DNA from: Ramlibacter agri
Lineage (GTDB): Bacteria > Pseudomonadota > Gammaproteobacteria > Burkholderiales > Burkholderiaceae_C
DNA length: 64,000 nt
Reading direction: 5' to 3'
Assembly: GCF_012927085.1 (NCBI RefSeq)
Contig: NZ_JABBFX010000001.1
Coordinates: 2,728,001 to 2,792,000 of the forward strand
Positions within the stretch are counted from its first letter, which is position 1; every line of letters begins with the position of its first letter. Position numbers and translations under genes: made by a program. Under the pieces are notes generated by a model. It searched no databases. It saw only the letters and a list, made by a program, of their open reading frames with translations, and was not told the origin of the DNA. Below, piece by piece: positions 36,671-48,325 of the stretch.

Positions 36671-37543
36671 TCAATCCGCGACCGCGTCGAAGAACTGGCG
36701 CAACTGCGCCGCCGTCGCCGCTGCGGCTTCCGGCGTGTGGATGCCTTCGAGCCAGGCGCCCCGGCCACCGGGCACCAGCGTGCACAGTTCGTCGAAGTAG
36801 ATGTGCAGCATGTCGCTGCGGGCGCAGGCCGCCAGCGTGGGCACTTGGAGCAGCGGCATGCGCGAGCGCTTGTCGTAGGCCATCGCGGCGCGGTACGAGT
36901 GGTGGTAGGTCTGCGCCGCCTTCAGCACTTCCACCACTTTCGCGTGCAGCACCTCGGGCGCGGGCAGCGCGTTGTCGCGGCGATGTTCGCGGTCCAGCCG
37001 GTACCAGGGCCAGTACATGAAGGTGTCGCGCACGAAGTGCCACACCCACATCAGGTAGCCGGCCTGGTGGTCGAGTTTCAGCGCCGGCGCATAGCGCTCC
37101 AGCAGTTCACGCTGGAAGTCGGGCGGGTAGAGGCCGACGCCATCGAGCACCAGGGCGCCGACGCGCTCCGGGTGGACCAGCGCCAGTTCGGTCGCGATCG
37201 AGGCGCCGGTGTGGGTGCCGTACAGGTCGAAGCGCTGCAGCCCCAGGGCATCCAGTGCCTGCAGCAGCCGGCCGGCGAAGAACGGAACGTCCGCACCTTC
37301 GGGGATCGGCCCCACCGAGTCGCCGTTGCCCAGCGTGTCGGGCGCGATCACGCGGCGGTCGGTTGCCATCGCGGCCATCAGCGGGACCAGGCCCGCGGAC
37401 GAAGCCGGCGAGGCATGCACCAGCACCAGCGGGCGGCGCGCGCCGTCGCGGCCGGCGTGCCGGTAGTGGATCTGCGCCTGCGGCAGTTCGACGAAGCCGC
37501 GGCCGATGCCGGGTTGCCAGCCGCTTGTTGCTGCCTGGGTCAT
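36671..37543 (-). CDS. alpha/beta-fold hydrolase lacking the usual nucleophile
   Basis: A 290-residue alpha/beta hydrolase. LVLVHASPASSAGLVPL carries the oxyanion-hole strand and VIAPDTLGNGDSVGP the following loop. The nucleophile elbow reads YGTHTGAS (residues 108-115): the place of Ser in GxSxG is taken by His111. Such HTGA variants occur in a recognised but uncharacterised group. A late His (EGIHTPEA) is kept. Its stop lies 127 bases from the start of the HD-GYP gene; the preceding NTF2-like gene ends after it with two bases between. Substrate unknown, possibly not a classical esterase. Confidence 0.8.
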   Translation of the reverse strand: MTQAATSGWQPGIGRGFVELPQAQIHYRHAGRDGARRPLVLVHASPASSAGLVPLMAAMATDRRVIAPDTLGNGDSVGPIPEGADVPFFAGRLLQALDALGLQRFDLYGTHTGASIATELALVHPERVGALVLDGVGLYPPDFQRELLERYAPALKLDHQAGYLMWVWHFVRDTFMYWPWYRLDREHRRDNALPAPEVLHAKVVEVLKAAQTYHHSYRAAMAYDKRSRMPLLQVPTLAACARSDMLHIYFDELCTLVPGGRGAWLEGIHTPEAAAATAAQLRQFFDAVAD

Positions 37544-37545
37544 GT

Positions 37546-37920
37546 TCAGCGCAGCGCGTTGTCGCCGCTCATGTAGACGAAGACCTCGGAAAAGCGGTCG
37601 CCGTCCAGGCGGAAGAAATTGCAGTTGTGCTTGCGGATCGACTGGCCGTCGAAGGTGCGGTTCGCTACGTCGAAGCGCGTCGCGATGCGCTGCGGCGCCT
37701 GCACCACGTGGTCGAAATTGCCATGCCAGACGCCGTCGTAGCGCGCGAACAGGCGCTCGAACATGCCGGCGAGGCCGCTGTCGCGGCCGCGGTATTCGAC
37801 GTCGAAGGTGGCGATGGTGAAGACGGCGTCCGCGGTGAAGAAGGCCAGCGTGGCCGCGAGGTCCTTGCGGTCGACGGCGGCGAAGTAGGCCTCGACCCGC
37901 GCCTGGAGCGTGGTGTCCAT
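37546..37920 (-). CDS. NTF2-like (SnoaL-type) small protein
   Basis: A 124-residue protein with the NTF2/SnoaL fold: VEAYFAAVDRKDLAATLAFFTADAVFTI, then VEYRGRDSGLAGMFERLFARYDG, and a beta-rich end. Such cone-shaped folds act as isomerases, hydratases or dehydratases or only bind ligands. I choose the ATG at 37920, which has an AAAGGA ribosome site, over a longer upstream ATG. It overlaps nothing but is two bases from the alpha/beta hydrolase gene, so the two are probably co-transcribed and act on related compounds. Confidence 0.8.
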   Translation of the reverse strand: MDTTLQARVEAYFAAVDRKDLAATLAFFTADAVFTIATFDVEYRGRDSGLAGMFERLFARYDGVWHGNFDHVVQAPQRIATRFDVANRTFDGQSIRKHNCNFFRLDGDRFSEVFVYMSGDNALR

Positions 37921-37983
37921 GGAATCCTTTCGGGGATTCATTCTAGGAACCCGCAAATTGTCTTGTCAATAGAACATTTGAGG

Positions 37984-39300
37984 TCAGCGCTGCGGCCGCG
38001 CCCCGCGCGCGGGCGCGCGTTTCGCGCGCGGCGCGGGCGCCGGCGGCTGGGCCTGCAGCTGCTCCGACAGCTGCGCCAGCCGCTGGCAAGGCTCCGACAG
38101 CCCGGCGCCGGAGGGCCCCGCACCGCAGGCCTGCAGCAGCGCGGGCAGGTGCGAAGCGAGCTGCGGATAGAGCAGCCGCTGGTGTTCGCGCAGCGCCGGG
38201 TCCGTCAGCAGGTCGGCCGCGCGCGGCAGGATGCGGACCTTGGCCTGTTCCGCGATCGGGCCTTCCGAGATGAGCGCGTCGATCTCCGGCGTCGAAGCCC
38301 ACTGCCCGAGCAGCGCAAGCACCGCGTCGTGCGCGAACTGCGAACGCAGGAAAGGCTCGAGACGGTGCAGTGCCTCGGCCACGCGCGCGGCGTCGCCGGA
38401 GCGCGGGAAATCTTCGGGCGAGCGCAGGCCCAGCGCCTGCGCCACGAATGGCAGCACGGCCATGCCCGCGCTTTCGCGCTCCCAGTCCTGCTGCGTCCAC
38501 GGCGGGCACTTCCAGAGCGTGGGGCCGAGGACCAGCACGGGCGGGAACGCATAGCCCGGATGCAGCGGCGCCTCGCGGTAGGCCAGCAGCCCGCCGGCGG
38601 GCGTCCGCAGTTCCAGCGCGTGATGCGGATCGGTGACGACGCGGCAGGCTGTGCCGGTGTAATGGTGCGGCGCGGCGTCGTTCACCAGGAACTGCACCGT
38701 GGCCTGGGCCGGCCGGTCGCCGCGGCGCTCGGACACGCAGCTGCGGAAGGCGTGCCGCGCCAGCAGCACGCGGCGGTATTCGGCCTCGGGGCTGACGGAG
38801 GTCTCGAAGTCGATGCAGTCCCAGGCTTCGTGGCGGCGGTACAGGTTGGCCTGCCGGCCGAAGACGGGCGCCACCAGCTCCCCGACCACGCCGGTGGCCA
38901 CCAGCGTCTGCAGGTCGCGGTCCTGGTCGAAGGTGTTGGGTGCTTCCAGCACGCGCACCGGCACCCGCGGCGCTGCTTCCAGCTGCAGAGCCGCCAGTTC
39001 CGCGGCGCGCCGCTCCGGCGCGTCACGGTGGCGGAAGGATTCCGCGCCGTAGTGGAGGAAGGGCAGGGCGCCGAGCAGCAGCATCAGGATCGCCAGCACG
39101 GGCCGCTTGCGCCACCGGATGGCCAGGCCCCAGCAGATCGTGACGACGCCGTAGAGGACGACGTTGAAGCCGGCGATCATCAGGACGGCGAGGCCGAGCG
39201 TGTCGTCGGGGCTGCCGCTCGCGAAGGCGGCGACGGGGGCGAGCAGCGCCGCAGCGAACGCTGCACTGCGCCGGGGACTGCAAGGAAAAATGGCGGCCAT
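37984..39300 (-). CDS. membrane-anchored hypothetical protein
   Basis: A 438-residue protein I do not recognise. It starts MAAIFPCSPRRSAAFAAALL with an N-terminal hydrophobic stretch, followed by two further membrane segments (LGLAVLMIAGFNVVLYGVVTICW and PVLAILMLLLGALPFLHY) up to about residue 75. The rest is a large soluble domain with several cysteines (CIDFE, CVSERRG, CRVV, CPPW, CGAG, CQRL) that suggest disulfides in the periplasm. The C-terminus is rich in Ala, Pro and Arg. It starts 14 bases after the argG stop. Function unknown. Confidence 0.75.
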   Translation of the reverse strand: MAAIFPCSPRRSAAFAAALLAPVAAFASGSPDDTLGLAVLMIAGFNVVLYGVVTICWGLAIRWRKRPVLAILMLLLGALPFLHYGAESFRHRDAPERRAAELAALQLEAAPRVPVRVLEAPNTFDQDRDLQTLVATGVVGELVAPVFGRQANLYRRHEAWDCIDFETSVSPEAEYRRVLLARHAFRSCVSERRGDRPAQATVQFLVNDAAPHHYTGTACRVVTDPHHALELRTPAGGLLAYREAPLHPGYAFPPVLVLGPTLWKCPPWTQQDWERESAGMAVLPFVAQALGLRSPEDFPRSGDAARVAEALHRLEPFLRSQFAHDAVLALLGQWASTPEIDALISEGPIAEQAKVRILPRAADLLTDPALREHQRLLYPQLASHLPALLQACGAGPSGAGLSEPCQRLAQLSEQLQAQPPAPAPRAKRAPARGARPQR

Positions 39301-39314
39301 GGGCCGCCATTCTC

Positions 39315-41000
<1,686 letters not shown>

Positions 41001-41033
41001 TTACCGGGGCGGTGCAGGGCCGTGCCGGCCATG

Positions 41034-41058
41034 AAAAAGGCCGCCCGGAGGCGGCCTT
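41034..41058 (-). terminator. Rho-independent terminator of the glycine-zipper gene
   Basis: On the minus strand a 9-base stem (AAGGCCGCC / GGCGGCCTT, at 41037-41045 and 41050-41058) with a four-base loop is followed by a T-run (plus-strand AAAAA at 41034-41038). It lies 20 bases after the stop of the gene ending at 41078. Confidence 0.8.
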
Positions 41059-41077
41059 GGCGCGGAGCACGAAAGGC

Positions 41078-41833
41078 TCAGTGGCGGTGGCCCCAGTAGC
41101 CATAGCCGAAGTTGAACGACAGGCCGACGGGCCACACGGGCGCCGGACGGTAGTACGGGTACGGGTAGGCGTAGGGATAGGCCGGCGCGGCGTACACCAC
41201 CTGGGGTTGCTGCTGCACGTAGACGGGGGCCTGCTGCACCACTTGCGGCTGGCCTTGGTAGACCACCTGCGGCTGACCCTGGTAGACCTGCGGCTGGGCC
41301 TGGTAGGCCTGCGGCTCCGCCTGGGCCTGCTGCACGGGCGGCGCGGTCACCACGGGGCCGGGCTCGCCGGTGGCTTGCGCGGCTTGCTGCGAGCCGACGT
41401 TCAGGCGCACGGTCGGGCCCGGATCGTAGGGCAGCTGCGCGGAGTACTGCTGGCCGCGGTATTCGTAGACCACGTTCCAGCCGACGGTGCGGTTCTCGTA
41501 GGCGTTCTCGGTCACGCAGCTGGGCACCACCTGGGTGTTGCCCTGCGCTTCGACGCTGTTGCCCACCACGGCGCCCAGCACCGTGCCGACGACGATGGCC
41601 GCGGCCTGGCCGCCGCCGTGGCCGATGCCGCTGCCCACCGCGGCGCCCGTCAGGCCGCCCAGCACCGAGCCGCCACCCGTGGTCGGGCGCTGCACGATCT
41701 GGTTGTTGCACACCTGGCGCGGCACGGCGACCTGCTGCGTGATGGGGGTGCGCGAAATGACGTGGCCGACCTCCTGCGCGGAGGCGCCGAAGGCGACCGC
41801 CCCGAGGGCGGCAAGGAGGATGGACTGCTTCAT
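41078..41833 (-). CDS. glycine-zipper 2TM-type secreted protein with QPQVYQGQ repeats
   Basis: A 251-residue protein with a signal peptide (MKQSILLAALGAVAFGASAQ). A glycine zipper (GGLTGAAVGSGIGHGG, then VVGTVLGAVVGNSVEAQG; about residues 50-90) should pair two helices in the membrane. The middle section is soluble, with one Cys pair (CNNQIVQR region, and SCVTENAYENR). The C-terminal 90 residues are Gln/Pro/Tyr-rich, with tandem units of the QPQVYQGQ type and ending in YPYAYPYPYYRP. It is likely an outer-membrane/envelope protein of the Rick_17kDa-like group. Function unknown. Confidence 0.85.
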   Translation of the reverse strand: MKQSILLAALGAVAFGASAQEVGHVISRTPITQQVAVPRQVCNNQIVQRPTTGGGSVLGGLTGAAVGSGIGHGGGQAAAIVVGTVLGAVVGNSVEAQGNTQVVPSCVTENAYENRTVGWNVVYEYRGQQYSAQLPYDPGPTVRLNVGSQQAAQATGEPGPVVTAPPVQQAQAEPQAYQAQPQVYQGQPQVVYQGQPQVVQQAPVYVQQQPQVVYAAPAYPYAYPYPYYRPAPVWPVGLSFNFGYGYWGHRH

Positions 41834-41863
41834 GGCTTGGACTCGTTGGACTGCAATGGGCAA

Positions 41864-41893
41864 AGTTTAGGCACAGCCGTCAAACCCCGCCAA
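41864..41893 (-). promoter_or_regulatory. candidate sigma-70 promoter of the glycine-zipper gene
   Basis: On the minus strand TTGGCG (plus 41888-41893) and TAAACT (plus 41864-41869) are 18 bases apart, about 30 bases upstream of the ATG at 41833. A second TTGACG lies between but with poor spacing. A modest match only. Confidence 0.4.
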
Positions 41894-41928
41894 TGTTTAC
41901 GGTAAAGGCCGGGTAAAACGCTGCGAGC

Positions 41929-42285
41929 TCAGGAATTGTTGCGCTTTCCCCAATCGTCGGCGTTGAAACCGACCGACACCGCGCCATTGTTCCACTCCAC
42001 GACCGGGCGCTTGATGACGCTGGGCTGCGCCAGCATCAGCGCCCGGGCGCCGTCGGCGGAGCCGGCGGCCTGCTGCGCCGCGGGATCGAGCTTGCGCCAG
42101 GTGGTGCCCTGGCGGTTCAGGAGCTTTTCCCAGCCGGCGCTCTCCAGCCACTGATCCAGGTGCTCGGGCGGCACGCCCTGCTTCTTGAAGTCGTGGAACT
42201 GGTAGTCGACGCCGGAGCCCGCGAGCCAGGTGCGGGCTTTTTTCACGGTGTCGCAGTTGGTGATGCCGTAAACGGTGATTGTCAT
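41929..42285 (-). CDS. ArsC/Spx-family (YffB-like) thioredoxin-fold protein
   Basis: A 118-residue protein with the ArsC/Spx fold: MTITVYGITNCDTVKKARTWL, where a single Cys lies at residue 11 (no CxxC), then FHDFKKQGVPPEHLDQWLE and the KRPVVEW end region. YffB-type proteins have glutathione-linked redox roles and are not true arsenate reductases. It is divergent from folC, with only 31 bases between the two start codons, so the promoters must overlap or lie within the genes. Confidence 0.9.
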   Translation of the reverse strand: MTITVYGITNCDTVKKARTWLAGSGVDYQFHDFKKQGVPPEHLDQWLESAGWEKLLNRQGTTWRKLDPAAQQAAGSADGARALMLAQPSVIKRPVVEWNNGAVSVGFNADDWGKRNNS

Positions 42286-42316
42286 GGCCGTGATCTTAGT
42301 CACGGACAATAGCGCA

Positions 42317-43603
42317 ATGGATACCCTGCAAGACTGGCTGGCGCACTGCGAGCGCCTGCACCCCAAGACCATCGCCCTCGGGCTCGAACGCGTACAGGCG
42401 GTCGCGCAGCGCATGGGCCTGAAGTTCGATTGCCCGGTCGTCACCGTCGCGGGCACCAACGGCAAGGGCTCCACCTGCGCCATGTTCGAAGCCATCGCGC
42501 TGCAGGCCGGCTACCGCCCCGGCGTCTACACCTCGCCGCACCTGGTGCATTTCGAGGAGCGCTGCCGCATCGGCGGCGAGATCGTGCAGGCCGATGCGCT
42601 GCTGCCGCACTTCGAGCGCGTCGAAGCCGCGCGGCAGGGCGAGGCGCTGACCTATTTCGAGTTCACCACGCTGGCCATCCTGGGGCTGATGGCCGCGAGC
42701 AACCTCGACGTCGCCATCCTCGAGGTCGGCCTGGGCGGCCGCCTGGACGCGGTGAACGCCATCGACACCGACTGCGCCATCATCACCAGCATCGACCTGG
42801 ACCACATGGAGTTCCTGGGGCCGGACCGCGAAAGCATCGGCCGCGAAAAGGCCGGCATCCTGCGCGCCGGCAAGCCCGCCATCGTCAGCGACCCGATGCC
42901 GCCGCACAGCGTGCTGCAGTACGCCAACGCGCTCGGCGCCGACCTGTGGCTGCTGGGACGCGACTACAACTTCAACGGCGACAAGCAGCAGTGGAACTGG
43001 GCGGGACGCGGCCGGCGCTACAGCGGCCTCGCTTACCCGGCGCTGCGCGGCGCCAACCAGTTGCTGAACGCCTCCGGCGTGCTGGCTGCCTTCGAGGCGC
43101 TGCGCCAGCAACTGCCGGTGACGGCGCAGGCCGTGCGCAACGGCCTGGCGATGGTGGAACTGCCTGGCCGCTTCCAGATCGTCCCCGGACAGCCCACGCT
43201 GGTGCTGGACGTGGCGCACAACCCGCATTCGGTGGCGGCGCTGACGGCCAACCTCGATGCGATGGGTTTCTATCCGACCACGCATGCCGTGTTCGGCGCG
43301 ATGGCGGACAAGGACCTGGCGCCGATGTTCGCCAAGATCGGGCCGCTGGTGGACCGCTGGTACTTCACCGGCCTGCCGACCGCGCGTGCTGCCACCGCGG
43401 CCGACCTGCAGGCGCGCTGGCAGGCGGTGCCTGGCCGTCGCGAGGTGCCCACGAGTACCCACGCGAGTCCGAAGGAAGCACTACAGGCCGCCGTCGAGCA
43501 GGCGGACCCCGCTGATAGAATCCTCGTCTTCGGATCCTTCTTCACCGTGGGTGGCGTCCTGGAGCAGGGCGTGCCCCGCCTGGCCGCCAAGCATCTCGGC
43601 TGA
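42317..43603 (+). CDS. folC: bifunctional folylpolyglutamate/dihydrofolate synthase
   Basis: A 428-residue ATP enzyme of the Mur-ligase fold. VAGTNGKGSTCAMFEAIALQ (about residues 46-65) is the ATP loop, and EVGLGGRLDAVNAIDTDCAIITSIDLDHMEFLG the second conserved block. It adds glutamate to dihydropteroate and to folates. I use the ATG at 42317; a GTG at 42275 would overlap the divergent ArsC-like gene. SPOR-protein, cvpA and purF follow downstream on the same strand, the common order in Burkholderiales. Confidence 0.96.
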   Translation: MDTLQDWLAHCERLHPKTIALGLERVQAVAQRMGLKFDCPVVTVAGTNGKGSTCAMFEAIALQAGYRPGVYTSPHLVHFEERCRIGGEIVQADALLPHFERVEAARQGEALTYFEFTTLAILGLMAASNLDVAILEVGLGGRLDAVNAIDTDCAIITSIDLDHMEFLGPDRESIGREKAGILRAGKPAIVSDPMPPHSVLQYANALGADLWLLGRDYNFNGDKQQWNWAGRGRRYSGLAYPALRGANQLLNASGVLAAFEALRQQLPVTAQAVRNGLAMVELPGRFQIVPGQPTLVLDVAHNPHSVAALTANLDAMGFYPTTHAVFGAMADKDLAPMFAKIGPLVDRWYFTGLPTARAATAADLQARWQAVPGRREVPTSTHASPKEALQAAVEQADPADRILVFGSFFTVGGVLEQGVPRLAAKHLG

Positions 43604-43614
43604 TTCACCACTCC

Positions 43615-44361
43615 ATGGCGCTGTTCAAGTTGCGCAAGAAAAAGGTCGACGAGCCCGTGGCCGCCCCGGCCACCCCGGCTGAGAGCATCGAAGCGATGCG
43701 GCGGCGTGCCCGCCACCGCCTGATCGGCGCCGTCGTGCTGGTCCTGGCCGGCGTCGTCGGCTTCCCCCTGCTGTTCGACACGCAGCCGCGTCCCGTGGCC
43801 GTGGACATCCCCATCGAGATTCCCGACCGCAACAAGGTCAAGCCGCTGCCGCCGCCTCCGGCCGCTGCGCCGTCGGCGCCTGCCGCGGCTGCGGAGCCGG
43901 CTACGGCGGTCAAGGGGGCGCAGCAGGCTTCGGCTCCGGCCGACCAGAAGGTCGCCCAGGCCGCCGCGGCGCAGACTAAAGAAGAAATCATCACGGAGGC
44001 GCCGGAGAAGAAGCCGGAACCGCCAAAGGCAGAAGCGAAGCCGCAACCGAAGCCCGAGCCCAAGGCGCAAGCCAAGGCCGACGACTCCGCCAAGGCCCGC
44101 GCCCTGCTGGATGGCAAGACGGTGGCGGACAGCGGCCGCTTCGTCGTGCAGGTCGGCGCTTTCGCCGAAGAAGCTAAGGCACGCCAGGCCCAGCAGAAGC
44201 TGGAGCGCGCAGGCCTCAAGAACTACCGCCAGGTCGCCGAGACCGAAGAGGGCAAGCGCATCCGCGTGCGGGCGGGCCCGTTCGCGTCGCGATCCGAAGC
44301 CGACAAGGCGGCCGAGAAGATCAAAGGGCTGGATTTGCCGGCCCGCGTCCTCACCTTGTAG
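43615..44361 (+). CDS. SPOR-domain envelope protein (DedD-like)
   Basis: A 248-residue protein with a cytoplasmic N-terminus (KLRKKKVDEP), one membrane segment (HRLIGAVVLVLAGVVGFPLLF, about residues 34-54), a Pro/Ala/Lys-rich linker, and a C-terminal SPOR domain from about 172 (GRFVVQVGAFAEEAKARQAQQKLERAGLKNYRQ). SPOR domains bind denuded peptidoglycan at division sites; the layout is that of DedD. It lies between folC and cvpA, as in other Burkholderiales. Its stop shares bases with the GTG start of cvpA. Confidence 0.9.
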   Translation: MALFKLRKKKVDEPVAAPATPAESIEAMRRRARHRLIGAVVLVLAGVVGFPLLFDTQPRPVAVDIPIEIPDRNKVKPLPPPPAAAPSAPAAAAEPATAVKGAQQASAPADQKVAQAAAAQTKEEIITEAPEKKPEPPKAEAKPQPKPEPKAQAKADDSAKARALLDGKTVADSGRFVVQVGAFAEEAKARQAQQKLERAGLKNYRQVAETEEGKRIRVRAGPFASRSEADKAAEKIKGLDLPARVLTL

Positions 44362-44849
44362 TGGCTTCGCTCGACTGGGTGGTGGCCGCGCTGCTGGGCG
44401 CCTCGGTGTTGCTGGGGCTGTGGCGCGGGCTGGTCTATGAGGTGCTGTCGGTGCTGAACTGGCTGGTGGCCTTCCTGGTGGCCCAATACTTCGCGCCCTG
44501 GGCGGGCGTGCGCTTGCCGATGGGCGACAGCGGGGAAGCCACGCGCTATGCCGTCGGCTTCGTCCTGGTGTTCATTGCTTCACTGTTTGCCGGGGGATTG
44601 CTGGCCTGGCTGGTGAAAAAGCTGGTGGAAGCGGTAGGCTTGCGCCCTGTGGACCGGGCTTTGGGCGGGCTGTTCGGCCTGGTGCGCGGCGCGGTGGCGG
44701 TGCTGGTGCTGGCCGTGGTGGTGCAACTGGCCGGCTGGTACCACAGCGGCTGGTGGACTGAATCGGTGACGGGCAGCGTTGCAACGGCGGCGCTGCGTGG
44801 ATTGAAGCCGGTGGTGCCGGAGAAGTTCGGCGCCTTCCTGCCGGCGTAA
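44361..44849 (+). CDS. cvpA: CvpA family membrane protein
   Basis: A 162-residue inner-membrane protein with four or five hydrophobic segments. It starts with a GTG that overlaps the TAG stop of the SPOR gene, and reads VASLDWVVAALLGASVLLGLWRGLVYEVLSVLNWLVAF. CvpA is needed for colicin V production in E. coli and is usually just upstream of purF, as here. General function not settled; roles in envelope stress have been reported. Confidence 0.92.
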   Translation: MASLDWVVAALLGASVLLGLWRGLVYEVLSVLNWLVAFLVAQYFAPWAGVRLPMGDSGEATRYAVGFVLVFIASLFAGGLLAWLVKKLVEAVGLRPVDRALGGLFGLVRGAVAVLVLAVVVQLAGWYHSGWWTESVTGSVATAALRGLKPVVPEKFGAFLPA

Positions 44850-44864
44850 GGAAAGCGAAACATC

Positions 44865-46373
<1,509 letters not shown>

Positions 46374-46377
46374 GAAA

Positions 46378-46483
46378 CGGACAGCCGGACGCAGAGGACG
46401 CAAAGGATCCGCAGAGGACGCAAAAGAACAGCCTTTAAGGGTTTCCTTTTGCGTCCTTTGCGTCCTCTGCGTCCGGCTGTCCG
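46378..46483. repeat. large inverted repeat between purF and gltX
   Basis: A perfect 30-base inverted repeat occupies 46378-46407 and 46454-46483, with a shared core GCAGAGGACGCAAA. The unit is present a second time on the left side (46411-46424), giving an alternative inner pairing with 46446-46455. In total 106 bases could form a long hairpin or cruciform, five bases after the purF stop. Hairpins with GAGGACGC cores occur between genes in several bacteria; the function is unknown, though transcription arrest is plausible. Confidence 0.85.
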
Positions 46484-46540
46484 CCTTCTGCATCCCGCTG
46501 TCCGTCTCCCGCATCCCGAAACCAATGCGAGAATCGCGGC

Positions 46541-47923
46541 GTGAAAGTCCGAACCCGCTTCGCCCCCTCGCCGACCGGCTTCATCCACCTCGGCAACATC
46601 CGTTCCGCCCTGTACCCCTGGGCGTTCGCCCGTTCGCAGGGCGGCACCTTCATCCTGCGCATCGAGGACACCGACCTGGAGCGTTCCTCCCAGGCCGCGG
46701 TGGACGTCATCCTCGAAGGCATGCGCTGGCTGGGCCTGGACCCCGATGAAGGTCCGTTCTATCAAATGCAGCGCATGGACCGCTATCGCGAAGTGCTGCG
46801 CGAGATGCAGGACAAGGGGCTGGTCTACCCCTGCTACATGAGCGTGGCCGAACTCGACGCGCTGCGCGAGCAGCAGATGGCCAACAAGGAGAAGCCCCGC
46901 TACAACGGCACGTGGCGCCCCGAGCCGGGCAAGACCCTGCCGCCGGTGCCTGAAGGCGTGCAGCCGGTGCTGCGCTTCCGCAACCCGATCGGCGGCGTCG
47001 TGGCCTGGGACGACAAGGTCAAGGGCCGCATCGAGATCAGCAACGACGAACTCGACGACCTGGTCATCGCGCGCCCCGACGGCACGCCCACGTACAACTT
47101 CTGCGTGGTGGTGGACGACATCGACATGCAGATCACGCACGTGATCCGCGGCGACGACCACGTGAACAACACGCCGCGCCAGATCAACATCTTCCGCGCG
47201 CTCGGCCAGGAGCCGCCGGTGTACGCGCACCTGCCGACCGTGCTGAACGAGCAGGGCGAGAAGATGAGCAAGCGCCACGGTGCCAAGGCCGTCACCTGGT
47301 ACCGCGACCAGGGCTACCTGGCCGACGCGATGGTGAACTACCTCGCGCGCCTGGGCTGGAGCCACGGCGACGACGAGATCTTCAGCCGCGAGCAGTTCCT
47401 GCAGTGGTTCGACCTGGACCACCTGGGCAAGAGCGCTGCGCAGTTCGACGAAGCGAAGCTGAAGTGGGTGAACAGCCAACACCTGAAGGCGATGGAAGAC
47501 GGCGCGCTGGCGCTGCTGGTCGAAGCGGAGCTCAAGAAAATGAGCGTCACGCCCGATGCGCGCCTGCCCGCCATCTCCGGCCTGTTCAAGGACCGCTGCG
47601 ACACCGTGCTGCAACTGGCCGACTGGGCCCAGCGCTTCTATGGCGACGTGCAGGTCAACGAGGACGAGGCGAAGAAGCACATCACCGACGGCGTGCGCCC
47701 CGCGATCGGCATGCTGGCCAAGATGCTGGAGACGGTGCCGTGGACGAAGGAGGACATCTCCGAAGCGGTGAAGGAAACGCTGCGTGCCAACGGCATCAAG
47801 ATGCCGCAGCTGGCGATGCCGGTGCGCGTGCTGGTGCTCGGCACCGCGCAGACGCCGTCGCTCGATGCGGTGCTCGCGGCGAGCAAACGCGAAGTTGTTC
47901 TCGAGCGTTTGAAGAAGGCCTGA
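46541..47923 (+). CDS. gltX: glutamyl-tRNA synthetase
   Basis: A 460-residue class I synthetase starting at [20 protein letters not shown] at residues 9-25 holds the HIGH-type motif as HLGN, and EKMSKRHGA near 243-251 is the KMSKS-type motif. The length fits the standard discriminating enzyme. It loads tRNA-Glu, two copies of which follow directly downstream, so enzyme and substrate genes are neighbours. Its 3' end carries the promoter of the tRNA cluster. Confidence 0.97.
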   Translation: MKVRTRFAPSPTGFIHLGNIRSALYPWAFARSQGGTFILRIEDTDLERSSQAAVDVILEGMRWLGLDPDEGPFYQMQRMDRYREVLREMQDKGLVYPCYMSVAELDALREQQMANKEKPRYNGTWRPEPGKTLPPVPEGVQPVLRFRNPIGGVVAWDDKVKGRIEISNDELDDLVIARPDGTPTYNFCVVVDDIDMQITHVIRGDDHVNNTPRQINIFRALGQEPPVYAHLPTVLNEQGEKMSKRHGAKAVTWYRDQGYLADAMVNYLARLGWSHGDDEIFSREQFLQWFDLDHLGKSAAQFDEAKLKWVNSQHLKAMEDGALALLVEAELKKMSVTPDARLPAISGLFKDRCDTVLQLADWAQRFYGDVQVNEDEAKKHITDGVRPAIGMLAKMLETVPWTKEDISEAVKETLRANGIKMPQLAMPVRVLVLGTAQTPSLDAVLAASKREVVLERLKKA

Positions 47924-47938
47924 TTTTCAGCATATAAT
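47909..47938 (+). promoter_or_regulatory. sigma-70-type promoter of the tRNA cluster
   Basis: TTGAAG (47909-47914) and a consensus TATAAT (47933-47938) with an 18-base spacer. The -35 lies inside the last codons of gltX. The start would be near 47945, about 14 bases before the first tRNA. The downstream CTCGAC-type sequence is GC-rich, as in stringently controlled promoters. Confidence 0.75.
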
Positions 47939-47958
47939 TCAAGGCTCGACACCTGCAA

Positions 47959-48034
<76 letters not shown>

Positions 48035-48082
48035 CCAGATGTCGACGGAAGTAGTGAGCCTTCGGGCTTGCGTCCAGGTTTT

Positions 48083-48158
48083 GACCCTATCGTCTAGAGG
48101 CCTAGGACATTACCCTTTCACGGTAAGTACCGGGGTTCGAATCCCCGTAGGGTCGCCA
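48083..48158 (+). tRNA. tRNA-Glu (anticodon TTC), copy 1
   Basis: A 76-base tRNA. GACCCTA pairs with TAGGGTC, the anticodon stem is TTACC/GGTAA around the loop CTTTCAC with anticodon TTC, and GCCA is encoded at the end. It differs from copy 2 by one compensated base pair in the anticodon stem. Confidence 0.96.
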
Positions 48159-48204
48159 AGTTTTGCCGCACTTGTGCTCGAAAGAGCAGGACGCGGCACC
48201 ACGC

Positions 48205-48281
48205 GGAGTGGTAGTTCAGTTGGTTAGAATACCGGCCTGTCACGCCGGGGGTCGCGGGTTCGAGTCCCGTCCACTCCGCCA
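48205..48281 (+). tRNA. tRNA-Asp (anticodon GTC), copy 1
   Basis: A 77-base tRNA with acceptor GGAGTGG/CCACTCC, anticodon stem CCGGC/GCCGG and loop CTGTCAC containing GTC. Encoded CCA. Identical to copy 2. Confidence 0.96.
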
Positions 48282-48291
48282 GAGGTTTCCT

Positions 48292-48325
48292 GAAACACGG
48301 GCCCGCAAGGCCCGTGTTTCTTTTA
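48292..48325 (+). terminator. intrinsic terminator inside the tRNA cluster
   Basis: A perfect 12-base stem (GAAACACGGGCC at 48292-48303 with GGCCCGTGTTTC at 48309-48320), loop CGCAA, then TTTTA. It separates the first tRNA triplet from the second, with only 16 bases left before the next tRNA. Confidence 0.85.

Noticed and set aside
41929..42285. True arsenate reductase
   Set aside because: It belongs to the YffB/Spx-like group by its short length and its context next to folC, and no other arsenic-resistance genes are nearby.
46378..46483. CRISPR-like array between purF and gltX
   Set aside because: The repeated units are arranged as inverted arms of one hairpin, without regular spacers and without cas genes.
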